DNA from: Streptomyces hilarionis
Lineage (GTDB): Bacteria > Actinomycetota > Actinomycetes > Streptomycetales > Streptomycetaceae
Assembly: GCF_024539675.1 (NCBI RefSeq)
Contig: NZ_JAHHIT010000051.1
Coordinates: 13,146-77,145, forward strand
Reading direction: 5' to 3'
Length of the DNA: 64,000 nucleotides
The notes beneath the pieces are model-generated. The model saw only the letters and a list, made by a program, of their open reading frames with translations. It was not told the DNA's origin and made no database searches. How positions within the stretch are numbered: position 1 is the first letter of the stretch; each line of letters opens with the position of its first letter. Below, one piece after another: positions 18,361 to 27,120 of the stretch. Position numbers and translations under genes: made by a program.

Positions 18361-18386
18361 CGGATGACGAATACCCACGTCATCCG
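18361..18386. promoter_or_regulatory. 9-8-9 inverted repeat in divergent glycosyltransferase promoter
   Basis: CGGATGACG and CGTCATCCG are perfect inverted arms separated by eight bases. They lie 24 bases before GTG 18411 and 128 bases from the start of the divergent GT1 gene. The position suits an operator or a 5' leader hairpin. No regulator gene is next to it. Confidence 0.45.
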
Positions 18387-18410
18387 TACCCGTGCCGACA
18401 GGAGTGCACC

Positions 18411-20498
18411 GTGTCTCCCGCCGCCTTCGCCGACGGTGCCGCGCCCGCGTACGCAGGGGCGACGGCCGACCGCGATCTTCTGGACGCCGACCCCCTGATC
18501 GCCGCCCGCGCAGCGTTCTTCGTCCACGACCGGCACACCGCCCCCCGCGGCCCGCGCACGGACCAGGGCCTGCCGTCCGCCACCGAGCGCGACGAGCTGA
18601 CATGCCTGCTACAGGCCGAGTACGGCCCTCGCCGTCCGACGCCGTGCGACCGTGCCGACGCGGTCGGACGCGAGGACGCGGCGGTCGCCGTCCTGCGCCG
18701 GGCGTGCCGTATGGCGCTGCCCCTGCCCGCCGAATCGCTGCTCGCCCATGTGCCGTGCGGCCCGCGGCTGACCGCCGTCCTGACCGAGATGTGGCCCGAG
18801 ACCGTGCACTGGCACGGCCCCCGGCACGCACAGACGCTCCTTCGCGCTGCGCTCACGAAGACGCCCGGCGCACCGTCCACCGCTCTCCTGCTCGACCTGG
18901 CCACCTCGTCCCGGCTGCTTCCGCTGACCGCCGCCGAGGCCGCGGCCCTGGCCGCCGACGCGCACGACCGCGCGGTACGGCACGCCGCCTGGCGCTACCT
19001 GCACGCGGTCCCCGGCGGCGCCCGACACCTGCCCGCGCCGACACAGGCCGCCGACGTCTACGAACGCCTGCTGCTCAGCCCGCCCCGGCCCCACATGGAT
19101 CACGCCGACGCCGGCACGGGCCTGACCGTCGCCCAGGGCATGCTCCTGGGCGCTCTGGAGACGCCGGGCCAGGGGCTCAGCGGAGGGCTCTCGGTGCTGC
19201 TCGGCGGCCTGGGGGACCGGCTGGCCCGGACCGACGGCATCGACGCCGTCGTCACCGTGGTCACGGCGGGGCTCACGGAACTCGAGCGGGACCCCGCACC
19301 GGTGTACCGGCGCGGGCCCGGACACTGGGTGCTGCGCCTGCCCGTGGACAGCCGGGAACCCCTGCAGCAGACGGACATGCACCGTCACCGGGCGGCGCTG
19401 ACATGGTGGACCGTGCGCATGTTCGCGGCCATGCCGCGACCCCTCGACGTGCTGCACGTGCGCTACGCCGACGACGGGAGCATGGCCCTCGCCGACGCCG
19501 CCGCCCGGCTGGGCGCCCGCCTGGTCTTCACCGCGACCCCCGACCCCCACCGGCAGCTGGCGGACCGCTACGCGCTCGCCGCTCCCCCCGAGGCGTCGCA
19601 AGGGCTGCGTGACGACCTGCACCGCGTGTTCCTCGCGGACAGGCTCGTCGACCGCGCCGACACGGTGGTCGGCATTCCCGCCCGCGGGGGCAACCGTGAA
19701 CTCGTCCGGCACTTTCCCGCACTGGCCCGCCTCAACGACGGCTCCGGTCCGGCCGTGCCGCCCGAGGGCATCGCCGCGTACCGGCCCGCCGCGGACGAAG
19801 GGGACCGCCGCCGAGCGCTCCTGGCCCGGCTGTTCGCGGGCGGCGACGCACCGGACGCCCTCGACCCCGGCGACCGGCGTCTCCCGCTGCTGCTCACCGT
19901 GGGCAGACTGCATCCGCTCAAACAGCAGGACGTCCTGGTGGAGGCATGGCTCGCGGCCGGGCTGCACACCTCGACGACCTTGGCGGTCATAGGAGGAGGA
20001 CCGGGAGAGGGGAACGCGAGCGAGTCCCGGGTGCGGCGGCGCATGGAGGAACTGCTGGACCCGCACCCGGAAGCCCGGACACGCATCGCCCTTCTGCCCG
20101 CGCTGCCCAACGACTCGGTGAGGCGTCTGCAGCGGGCTCTGGCGGACCCGGAGCACGCCCTGCGCGCCTGGTACGTCTGCCCCAGCCTCAAGGAAGAGTT
20201 CGGCATCGCCGTCCTGGAGGCGATGGAGGCCGGTCTGCCTGCCGTCGGACCCCGACTCGGCGGAGTCGGTCACTACCTGCGCGACGGCGTCAACGGCCTG
20301 CTCTGGGACACCTCGGGCCCCGACCGGATGGCGCACGGACTGCGCCGGATCATGAACGTTCCGGAGGCACGGCGGCGACGCTTCGCGCGGGCCGGCAGCA
20401 CGCTGGTGAAGGAGAAGTACTCGGTGGCGGGAATGGCCGAAGCGCTGGCCGCGCAGTACGCGGCGCCGGCCCGCCGACCGCGTTCGCTCGCCCCCTGA
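18411..20498 (+). CDS. GT4 family glycosyltransferase, sucrose-synthase-like
   Basis: A 695-residue protein. Residues 1-250 are an Ala-rich helical region with no family I recognise. Residues about 260-690 form a retaining GT-B fold: PLDVLHVRYADDGSMALA resembles the acceptor domain of sucrose synthase or sucrose-phosphate synthase, TVGRLHPLKQQDVLVEAWL begins the donor domain, and EEFGIAVLEAMEAGLPAVGP is the GT4 E-x7-E signature. GTG 18411 has AGGAG upstream. It may work with the divergent GT1 enzyme on a common glycoside; acceptor and donor are unknown. Confidence 0.82.
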   Translation: MSPAAFADGAAPAYAGATADRDLLDADPLIAARAAFFVHDRHTAPRGPRTDQGLPSATERDELTCLLQAEYGPRRPTPCDRADAVGREDAAVAVLRRACRMALPLPAESLLAHVPCGPRLTAVLTEMWPETVHWHGPRHAQTLLRAALTKTPGAPSTALLLDLATSSRLLPLTAAEAAALAADAHDRAVRHAAWRYLHAVPGGARHLPAPTQAADVYERLLLSPPRPHMDHADAGTGLTVAQGMLLGALETPGQGLSGGLSVLLGGLGDRLARTDGIDAVVTVVTAGLTELERDPAPVYRRGPGHWVLRLPVDSREPLQQTDMHRHRAALTWWTVRMFAAMPRPLDVLHVRYADDGSMALADAAARLGARLVFTATPDPHRQLADRYALAAPPEASQGLRDDLHRVFLADRLVDRADTVVGIPARGGNRELVRHFPALARLNDGSGPAVPPEGIAAYRPAADEGDRRRALLARLFAGGDAPDALDPGDRRLPLLLTVGRLHPLKQQDVLVEAWLAAGLHTSTTLAVIGGGPGEGNASESRVRRRMEELLDPHPEARTRIALLPALPNDSVRRLQRALADPEHALRAWYVCPSLKEEFGIAVLEAMEAGLPAVGPRLGGVGHYLRDGVNGLLWDTSGPDRMAHGLRRIMNVPEARRRRFARAGSTLVKEKYSVAGMAEALAAQYAAPARRPRSLAP

Positions 20499-20653
20499 CT
20501 CCCGTCTCATCGCATGCCCGAAGGAGCAGGGGACCGCACGGCCGCCCACCGCAGACCGCACGCCCCCGGCAAAAGGCGCGTCGGCCTGTGCCGCGTGGCC
20601 GCGACCCGGACGGCCTCCGACCGGCTCGTCGGGGAAGAGGAAGGAGCATGACA

Positions 20654-21172
20654 GTGACCAGCGAGCAGACACCTGCCGGAACGTCCCCGTCCTGGCGCTT
20701 CTACGCGGCCACCGGCGCCGCCGTCGCCGCCACGGCCGTGGTCGGCGGCAAGGCGGTCGACGCCGACAGCGTCTGGTACAAAACGCTCGACAAGCCGTCG
20801 TGGCAGCCGCCCGGCTGGGCCTTCGGCGTCGTCTGGACACCGTTGTACGCCTCCGTGGCCTGGGCCGCGGGTCGCGCCCTGGCGAAGTCGCGGGGTGCGG
20901 CGCGTCGTCGTCTGGTGACCGACCTGGCGACGGACCTGGCGCTGAACGCGGGGTGGAACCTGGCCTTCTTCGGGCTGCGGAGCCCGTCCGCAGGCGTGGC
21001 GGGCACACTGGCCCTGGACGCCGCCAACGTGCGGCTCCTGCGCACGGTCGCCCAGGTGGACAAGGCGGCCGGCCGGGCGCTCGTTCCGTACACCGTGTGG
21101 TGCGGTTTCGCCACCGCCCTGAACGCGTCCATCGCCCGCCGCAACAGCGCCGGGCGTCGTTCGTGTCCGTGA
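20654..21172 (+). CDS. tspO: TspO/MBR family membrane protein
   Basis: A five-helix tryptophan-rich sensory protein of about 172 residues. WYKTLDKPSWQPPGWAFGVV is the strongly conserved TspO loop, and LNAGWNLAFFGLRSP is the second family block. TspO proteins bind porphyrins and other tetrapyrroles and are linked to oxidative stress. I chose GTG 20654 because AAGGAG at 20641-20646 sits seven bases before it; ATG 20648 is in the same frame but only one base from that site. Confidence 0.88.
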   Translation: MTSEQTPAGTSPSWRFYAATGAAVAATAVVGGKAVDADSVWYKTLDKPSWQPPGWAFGVVWTPLYASVAWAAGRALAKSRGAARRRLVTDLATDLALNAGWNLAFFGLRSPSAGVAGTLALDAANVRLLRTVAQVDKAAGRALVPYTVWCGFATALNASIARRNSAGRRSCP

Positions 21173-21634
21173 TCTCAGCACGAGCGACGTAGGGGTGCGC
21201 GGGCGGTGTTCGCCCACCCGGGGACCTGTCCGGCGGCCGGCGCGGCTGCCCTCGCCCGCCGAGGAGCGCCGTACGGGCGCGCGCCGGGCCGGGTGCGCGG
21301 CCCGTCCTGTGGTCACCGGCCCGTCCGCTCCGGACGCCTTCACCCTGATCGCTTGCGCCCGTGAAGGACCGGTGGGCGTCCGCTCGTAGTGCGGACCGGG
21401 CCCCGACGCCGCCGCGTGCGGGACCCGGGAGCGCCACGCCTCCCGTATCCCTCGCGCGGCGGGCACTCGAACGGGAACGAGTCCCGAACCCTCACCGCCT
21501 CTTCGCAGGTAAGAGGCACACCGGATGCACCCGGAGAGAAGATGTCGCGCACCGGTCCGCGAAGCGGCGCGCCTGGCCGGCATCGCTCGAAAGAAGGCGG
21601 TGCGAGAAGCGGTCAACGGGACACTCATGACTGC
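21173..21634. other. Intergenic stretch, nothing convincing
   Basis: These 462 bases contain short open frames of atypical composition. The frame of the next gene stays open upstream to 21389 but is Arg-rich and unlike any family. Only short weak stems are visible. I see no RNA gene or operator I can support. Confidence 0.4.
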
Positions 21635-22087
21635 ATGAGCGATCGCAACGACGGCCCCGACGCCTCCCACCGCCGACCGGACGGCGTGTCCGACACCACC
21701 GTGGAGGCCCTCGGGGCCCTGTCCAAGGCCCTGGAGACGACCGAACGCGCCCGCGGCCACCTCTACGCCTTCCACCAGCTGACCGGCACCGCCGACCTCG
21801 AACTGGACCGCGCTGTCGAGCTCCTGCGCGAGGCCGGACACGCGGACTGGGCGGGGCGCGTCCAGGAGGAGATCCTGGGCCGCAACGTCATCCCCGGCCA
21901 CTGGACCTTCCAGATCGTCGAGTCCTACAACGACACCTACTACGAGCCGTTCAAAGGCCTCGAGAAGAAGGCCCGCCAGGACCTCGCCGAAGGCAAGGAC
22001 CACCTGTACGAGGCGGAGCTGAAGGAGGAACGCAGGACCACCGGACATCCGCACCACACCGCCACGCCGGACGACTCCGCCACGTAG
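21635..22087 (+). CDS. Hypothetical helical protein
   Basis: A 150-residue acidic, mainly helical protein: ALSKALETTERARGHLYAFH, then a conserved-looking core GHWTFQIVESYNDTYYEPFK, then a Lys/Glu-rich tail. I recognise it only as a conserved actinobacterial type without a named function. There is no signal peptide. The stop codon lies at the edge of the 75-bp inverted repeat downstream. Confidence 0.75.
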   Translation: MSDRNDGPDASHRRPDGVSDTTVEALGALSKALETTERARGHLYAFHQLTGTADLELDRAVELLREAGHADWAGRVQEEILGRNVIPGHWTFQIVESYNDTYYEPFKGLEKKARQDLAEGKDHLYEAELKEERRTTGHPHHTATPDDSAT

Positions 22088-22161
22088 GGCCTGTCGTTCG
22101 GATCAGGTCGGCGTCGCGAAGCGCAGGTCCTTTCGGCCGACCTGATCCGAACGAAAGACCC
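22087..22161. repeat. 75-bp inverted repeat, IS-end/MITE-like or bidirectional terminator
   Basis: Positions 22094-22112 and 22136-22154 are perfect 19-bp inverted arms around a 23-base loop. The symmetry continues outward with two mismatches to GGG...CCC ends, giving 26-bp terminal repeats with 24 matches (starts GGGCCTGTCG and, inward from the right, GGGTCTTTCG). The outer bases resemble ends of IS5-type elements I know from Streptomyces. There is no coding capacity. It sits between convergent genes and would also act as a strong terminator. Confidence 0.7.
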
Positions 22162-22179
22162 TGGCCGCGCCCGGGCTCG

Positions 22180-22848
22180 TCACGGGTGGAAACGCCACCG
22201 GCCCTCGGAGACGACGTTCACCTCGCCGTCGCGGACGCGAAGAGCCGTGTCGTCGTCGATGAAGTAGAGCGGGAAATCCGCTCGTGCGGCGATGCGATCG
22301 GCCCAGGCGTCGTCCCGCTCGGGGAAGTCCGGCGAGTGCAGATGAGGCTTGAGGTACCAGTCGAAGAGGCCGAACGGCGGCTCCACGGTCGTCGCGCCGA
22401 GTAGGTGGAGGTCCGCGGTGTCCCCGATGACGTCGGCGGAGTGGGCGGTGAGGTGACGGCTGAAGATCATCGATCCGGCGCTGACTCCCACGTAGACGCG
22501 CTCCTCCAGCGCCTTCAGGAAGCCGTCGGCCAGCCCGTTGCCGGTGATGCTGCGCGCGAGGTGGTAGTGGTTGCCGCCCTCGACATGGATGACGTCCGCG
22601 TGCAGCAGTCGGTCGAGGACCACCTGCCGGGGCAGTCCGTTCAGTTCCAGGACGTCGAACTCCCGCCAGCCCAGGCCGTGCACCCGGTTCATGTTCGCGA
22701 CGAACCACCCGTGGTCCCCGGGCTCGGCGACCGACGCCGTGGGAACGTACACGATGTTCGCCGATCCGAACGGTTTTCCCAGCATGTCCCGCAGGGACTC
22801 CCGCAGTGTCTCGTTGCGCAGGCCGCTCGCCGTCAGCAGAAGGTTCAT
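22180..22848 (-). CDS. Peptidase S51 (dipeptidase E-like) family protein
   Basis: A 222-residue member of the S51 / class I glutamine-amidotransferase-like fold. The nucleophile elbow is VSAGSM, with the catalytic Ser, preceded by IHVEGGNHYHLARSI, the usual G-G-N segment. This matches aspartyl dipeptidase/cyanophycinase relatives. ATG 22848 begins the first beta strand (MNLLLTASGL). The frame is open to 22884 without similarity. The peptide substrate is unknown. Confidence 0.82.
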   Translation of the reverse strand: MNLLLTASGLRNETLRESLRDMLGKPFGSANIVYVPTASVAEPGDHGWFVANMNRVHGLGWREFDVLELNGLPRQVVLDRLLHADVIHVEGGNHYHLARSITGNGLADGFLKALEERVYVGVSAGSMIFSRHLTAHSADVIGDTADLHLLGATTVEPPFGLFDWYLKPHLHSPDFPERDDAWADRIAARADFPLYFIDDDTALRVRDGEVNVVSEGRWRFHP

Positions 22849-22975
22849 CGGGCGAGCCAAGCACGGCCCGGCGGGTGCGTGCAACGGACCTCGAACCCTG
22901 CGGATCCCCCACGGCCCACCTGCTCGCCGAGGCCCTGGTGCGCGCGGTGGCGGCCGGGCAGGCTAGCTTGCTCGG

Positions 22976-23416
22976 ATGAGTCTCCTTGATGACGTGGCCG
23001 AGCGCGACGGCTGGCGGTGCTGGGTGTGCGACGAGCCGGTCGACCCCGACAAGTCCGTGAACGATCCGCGAGGGCCGAGCGTCGACAGCCGGACCGCCGA
23101 CCGGAAGGCGAAGGTCCCCGAGCGGCTCGCGCACCGCGCCTGCAACACCCGCAAGGGTGCGGTCACGCCGGTCATCGCCTGGCCGGACCACCTGTACGTG
23201 GTCGAGCCCGCGCCGCTGCTCACCGTGGCGGGCAGGCTGGAGCGCAAGGGGGGCCGCGAGATGGTGGGCCGCTGCCCGACCCGCCAGGACGCCCAGGAGA
23301 CGGCGGACTGGCTCGTGGACCGGTTCTCCCGGCTGGCCCCGGGGCTGCCGGTGACCGCGGCCGTCGAGGCGGGCGGCGGCCAGTTCCTCGTCGTCCTGTC
23401 CGCCGGACGCCGCTGA
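22976..23416 (+). CDS. HNH-like zinc-finger protein, catalytic His missing
   Basis: A 146-residue protein. CWVCDEPVDP (Cys 15/18) and LAHRACNTRKGA (about 52-63) match the zinc-binding and final segments of HNH endonucleases. In active HNH enzymes the segment between them carries Asp-His; here the aligned place reads PSVDSRTADRKAK, so the first catalytic His appears to be Ser. The C-terminal half (about 70-146) has no recognised family. It is likely an inactive or repurposed nucleic-acid-binding protein. Confidence 0.7.
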   Translation: MSLLDDVAERDGWRCWVCDEPVDPDKSVNDPRGPSVDSRTADRKAKVPERLAHRACNTRKGAVTPVIAWPDHLYVVEPAPLLTVAGRLERKGGREMVGRCPTRQDAQETADWLVDRFSRLAPGLPVTAAVEAGGGQFLVVLSAGRR

Positions 23417-23557
23417 CCGGGCGGGGCCACCGCGCGCGGGCGACGACCTCGTCGGTCCCGTCCGGCGGATCGGCCGGGCGACGCGGCCCGGTCGGTCCGC
23501 CTCCGTCGGCGGGGGATGATGGGGAGGGAACGACGGCACGCGAGATCAGGAGCTCCG

Positions 23558-23896
23558 ATGGCGAAGCGGGTTCACCAGCCCCGTGAGGACGCGGAGTTCG
23601 ACTTCGTCCTCCGGATGAGCGCAGCTCCGGTCCTCGCGTACTTCATCGGCGCCTGGCCCAAGGCGATCGAGCCCTGTCGGGTGATGGACCGCGTGGTGGC
23701 CGCCGTCGCCGACGAGTACACGGGCCGTCTGACGGCCGTCCGCACCGACATCACGCGTTGTCCGGCCGCGACGGAGCGGTACGGGATCACCGGAGCCCCG
23801 TCGTACGTCCTGTTGACGGAGGGCGAGGAGGTGGCGCGCGGCGCGGGGCCCGTGACCGTCGCCGACCTCCGGGACCTCCTCGCCGGCCACCTCTGA
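23558..23896 (+). CDS. Thioredoxin-fold protein lacking the CxxC pair
   Basis: A 112-residue thioredoxin-like protein. APVLAYFIGAWPKAIEPCRV replaces the usual W-C-G-P-C active site, leaving only one Cys. VRTDITRCPAATERYGITGA and PSYVLL retain the fold, including a proline in the cis-Pro region. It cannot work as a dithiol oxidoreductase but may bind partners or act as a monothiol. ATG 23558 follows AGGAG. Confidence 0.78.
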   Translation: MAKRVHQPREDAEFDFVLRMSAAPVLAYFIGAWPKAIEPCRVMDRVVAAVADEYTGRLTAVRTDITRCPAATERYGITGAPSYVLLTEGEEVARGAGPVTVADLRDLLAGHL

Positions 23897-23948
23897 GCCG
23901 CCGCCTCGACCCGCTCCTCGGCGCGGACGAGACGCCACGGGGGAGGGG

Positions 23949-25247
23949 CTAGGGAACCCCCAGTTCGAAGAGGGCGTACCCGGCGTACGAGCCCGATGCG
24001 ACCGCCGTGAGGGCGAGCAGTGCCGTCAGGGTGGGCAGGCCGAGCCCGCGCAGTTTGACGGCCAGGGGGATGAACAGGGGGAAGGCGGGGAGCAGGTAGC
24101 GCGAGACGTTGCCGAAGATCTGCTGGCTGCCCAGGACCAGGGCGAAGGTCAGGATCGTGTACACGGTCAGGACGGCCGGCGGGCGCAGCCGGATCAGGAG
24201 AGGGAGCAGGAGCAGGCCCAGCAGCACGGTCATCGCGCCGATCATGTCCTCGACCGGGCAGGGGAAGAGGTAGTCGGAGCGGCCGACGGCGAGTGAGGTG
24301 AAGACGTCGATCGTCTGCTTCCCGAAGTCGAAGGTGTGGGCCCAGGCGCCCTTCTGAAGGATGAAGTAGCCTCTGAGATCGCCCATGTGGTCGCCCACCC
24401 ACAGCAGATAGCCGACGAGCCCGAGCGGAGCGATCAGGATCGCGGTCCACGGGCGGGCGAAATCCCCTCGGCGGCGGTGGAGCGAGAGCAGCGCGGCGAC
24501 GGTGAGCGCGGCGATGAGTGCGACGGCGGTGGGGCGGCCCAGTCCGGCGGCGAAGACGAGGACGCCGGCGGTGAGCCAGCGGTCGCTCATGACGGCGTGG
24601 CAGGCCCAGACGGCGAGGGCGACGTAGAGGGACTCCGAGTAGCCCGACCATTCCGTGCCGGAGCCGGGCCACACGGCCCACAGTCCGGCCGCGGCGAGAC
24701 CGGCCCGGCTGCCGCCGAACCGGGCGGTGACGGCGTGGACGCCGAGGGCCGCCGCGAACGACGCGACGACCGAGACGAGCATGCCCGAGCCGTACAGGCC
24801 GAGTCCCGTGCAGTCGGAGACCAGTCGCATCGTCGCCGGGTAGAGGGGGAAGAAGGCCGCCGAGTTGCCTTCCAGGGTGATCAGGCCCCTGCCGTTGGGA
24901 TCCGTGACCAGCGCGGGGGTGTAGCCGTGCGCGGCGATCTGCTGGTACCACCAGCCGTCCCAGCTGGCCAGCACGTCCCAGGTGTGGGCGCCCCCGCCGA
25001 AGCGCGGGTGTTTATGCCGGAAGTCCCCGGCGGAGTCCAGCAGGTACATGAAGACCGAGAAGCCGATGAGCTTGAGTCCGCCGTACAGAGCCAGTACCGG
25101 CGCGTAGTGAGCGACGGCGCGGCGCAGCCGCGGGCGACGGTCCGTCCCGGGCCCGCGGGGGCGGAGTGCGAGGGGGCCGGCGTCGACGCCGGTACCGGTG
25201 TCGACGCCGGCGCCGGAAGGGGCGCTCGGCGGGGCGGGGTGGTTCAT
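23949..25247 (-). CDS. PIG-V-like polytopic mannosyltransferase
   Basis: A 432-residue integral membrane protein with about ten helices. The first luminal loop holds LASWDGWWYQQIAAHGY, with the Asp-containing motif of GPI-mannosyltransferase/PIG-V and other GT-C enzymes that use polyprenyl-phosphate sugars. ATG 25247 overlaps the stop of the upstream GT2 gene (ATGA), so both are translationally coupled. The pair suggests synthesis of polyprenyl-phosphate mannose followed by transfer on the outer face; the acceptor is not evident. Confidence 0.85.
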   Translation of the reverse strand: MNHPAPPSAPSGAGVDTGTGVDAGPLALRPRGPGTDRRPRLRRAVAHYAPVLALYGGLKLIGFSVFMYLLDSAGDFRHKHPRFGGGAHTWDVLASWDGWWYQQIAAHGYTPALVTDPNGRGLITLEGNSAAFFPLYPATMRLVSDCTGLGLYGSGMLVSVVASFAAALGVHAVTARFGGSRAGLAAAGLWAVWPGSGTEWSGYSESLYVALAVWACHAVMSDRWLTAGVLVFAAGLGRPTAVALIAALTVAALLSLHRRRGDFARPWTAILIAPLGLVGYLLWVGDHMGDLRGYFILQKGAWAHTFDFGKQTIDVFTSLAVGRSDYLFPCPVEDMIGAMTVLLGLLLLPLLIRLRPPAVLTVYTILTFALVLGSQQIFGNVSRYLLPAFPLFIPLAVKLRGLGLPTLTALLALTAVASGSYAGYALFELGVP

Positions 25248-26479
25248 GCGGTGACGTCTCCCGTCCGGCGTCGGCGAACGGCGGGGAACACCCAGGCCCG
25301 CAGGAGCAGGAAACGCAGGAGGGTCGCCGCGAGGTTGGCGGTGACGAGGATCCCGACCTCCGCGCCGTGCGAGGCCCCGGGCGCGGCGTGATGCAGGGCG
25401 GCAAGGGATCCGCTGGTCAGGGCCAGGCCGATCACGAAGACCAGGAGACCCTTGGTCTGGTGGCGCAGCGCACCGTCGCGGCCGCGCAGCCCGAAGGTGA
25501 GCCGCCGGTTCGCGGCGGTGTTGGCCAGGGCGCAGGCCAGCAGCGCCAGCGCGTTCGCGCCCTGGGATCCGGCGGCCGGGCGCAGCACCGTGTAGAGCAG
25601 GACATGGACGACGGTGCTCACGGCGCCCACGGCGGCGAAGCGCAGCAACTGCCCGGCCAGCCCTGCGCGCACCGGGACGGCGGCGCGTCGGCGCAGTCCG
25701 GCTGCCGGAAGGGCGCCACGGCCCAGGTCGCGGCCGATGCGTGCGATGCCGCGCAGGTCGGCCAGCGCCGTGGCCATGAGGTCCACGCGGCTGTCGGGAT
25801 CGTCCACCCAGTCGACCGGCACCTCGTGGATGCGCAGCCCGGCCCGCTCGGCGATCACCAGCAGTTCGGTGTCGAAGAACCACCCCGAGTCCTTCACGAG
25901 GGGCAGCAGCCGCTCGGCGACGTCGCGCCGCACGGCCTTGAAGCCGCACTGGGCGTCGGAGAAGCCCACGGCGAGGGTGGAGCGCAACAGGGCGTTGTAG
26001 CAGCGGGAGATGACCTCACGTCGGGGGCCCCGCACCACCCGGGAGCCGCGTGCCAGGCGGGTGCCGATGGCGATGTCGGAGTGCCCGGAGATCAGCGGCG
26101 CGACCAGCGGCAGCAGGGCCGCCAGGTCGGTCGACAGGTCGACGTCCAGGTAGGCGAGGACCGGCGCCGGTGAGGCGGACCATGCGGTGCGCAGCGCCCG
26201 CCCGCGCCCCTTCTCGGCCAGCCGCACGCACTGGACCTCGGGCAGCTCGGCGGCCAGCCGGGCCGCGATCACGGGGGTGGCGTCGGTACTGGCGTTGTCC
26301 GCGACGGTGATCCGGAACGGGTAGGGAAAGGTCTCGCGCAGATGGGTGCGCAGCCGCAGGACGCTCGGCTCCAGGTCTCTCTCCTCGTTGAACACCGGCA
26401 CGACCACGTCGAGGACGGGCTCGTGGTGATGCGCTTTCACCGGTGTGCGCAGGGGGAGGGGGGTCACCGATTTTGTCAC
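25244..26479 (-). CDS. Polyprenyl-phosphate glycosyltransferase GT2-GtrA fusion
   Basis: A 411-residue two-domain protein. The N-terminal GT2 domain (about 20-235) has VVVPVFNEERDLEPSV, DNASTDAT and LDVDLSTDL (the metal-binding DxD), like dolichyl/polyprenyl-phosphate mannose synthases. The C-terminal domain (about 270-400) has four helices of the GtrA type, which may flip or hold the lipid-linked sugar. GTG 26479 is preceded by GGAGAG. It feeds the coupled PIG-V-like gene. Confidence 0.87.
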   Translation of the reverse strand: MTKSVTPLPLRTPVKAHHHEPVLDVVVPVFNEERDLEPSVLRLRTHLRETFPYPFRITVADNASTDATPVIAARLAAELPEVQCVRLAEKGRGRALRTAWSASPAPVLAYLDVDLSTDLAALLPLVAPLISGHSDIAIGTRLARGSRVVRGPRREVISRCYNALLRSTLAVGFSDAQCGFKAVRRDVAERLLPLVKDSGWFFDTELLVIAERAGLRIHEVPVDWVDDPDSRVDLMATALADLRGIARIGRDLGRGALPAAGLRRRAAVPVRAGLAGQLLRFAAVGAVSTVVHVLLYTVLRPAAGSQGANALALLACALANTAANRRLTFGLRGRDGALRHQTKGLLVFVIGLALTSGSLAALHHAAPGASHGAEVGILVTANLAATLLRFLLLRAWVFPAVRRRRTGDVTA

Positions 26480-26590
26480 GTTCTCTCCACTTTCGTGTCC
26501 TGCCTCGGGGCAGGCTGCGGTCACTCACGGCAGGGGGCTCACCGGATCGGGGTCCGCTGCCGGACGGAGGGGGAGCGGGCGCTGCCGCGC

Positions 26591-27109
26591 CTACCCGGAG
26601 CCGGCGGCTGTCGCGTTCGACGTGGTGTCCGTCGTCGGGCTGGTGGTCGTCGGCGCCGGCGGCGCCGTGGCCGGTGCGTCCGGTGTTCCGGTGCCGGAGG
26701 GGAGCGCCGTGCCGGTCCCGGTCGCGGTCGGCTCCGACGTCAGGCGCGAACTGCCGGGCGAGGCCGGTGCCGTGGACGAGGCGGCGGTCCCGCCGGGGCT
26801 CGCGGAGGCGGGGGCGCTCGACGAGGCTTCCGGCGTCGGCGACGGGGGCGTCCGCGGGGACGTCGGGCTGACCGCGGGCCGGGGGAGGGGGGCCTGCGGC
26901 CGGGTCTCGGCGGAGTCGTGGGGCAGGAGGAGGAAGCCGAGGCCGAGTCCGGCCACGGCCAGCACCGAACCGACGGCCTTCTGGACCGCGCGGGCACGCC
27001 GTCGGGCCCGCACACGGGTGTGGAGGCGCACTTGGCGCTCCGGCCCGAAGGGGGTGTGCTCCTGGGAGTCGCGCATCATCCGCGCCAGCTCCTGCTCGAA
27101 ATGGTCCAT
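26591..27109 (-). CDS. Membrane protein paired with SigE-type sigma, putative anti-sigma
   Basis: A 172-residue protein. A charged N-terminal region (MDHFEQELARMM to about residue 40) precedes one membrane helix (VGSVLAVAGLGLGFLLLPH). A long Ser/Thr/Pro/Ala-rich outer tail follows. The topology and its place directly after a sigma gene fit a divergent anti-sigma factor or sensor, but no zinc anti-sigma (HxxxCxxC) motif is present. ATG 27109 has a G-rich site upstream; ATG 27124 would overlap the sigma stop as ATGA. The Thr/Ser-rich tail could be a target for O-mannosylation by the enzymes encoded downstream. Confidence 0.72.
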   Translation of the reverse strand: MDHFEQELARMMRDSQEHTPFGPERQVRLHTRVRARRRARAVQKAVGSVLAVAGLGLGFLLLPHDSAETRPQAPLPRPAVSPTSPRTPPSPTPEASSSAPASASPGGTAASSTAPASPGSSRLTSEPTATGTGTALPSGTGTPDAPATAPPAPTTTSPTTDTTSNATAAGSG

Positions 27110-27120
27110 GGCCCTCCCCC

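Noticed and set aside
20514..20651. A 45-residue small frame ending at the TspO start
   Set aside because: No ribosome binding site and an Arg/Pro-rich sequence without similarity; its overlap with ATG 20648 is probably chance because GTG 20654 is the better start.
24666..24679. GGGCCACACGGCCC, an exact match to the island box
   Set aside because: It is inside the PIG-V-like coding sequence, far from any start and outside the island; treated as a chance hit and used as background.
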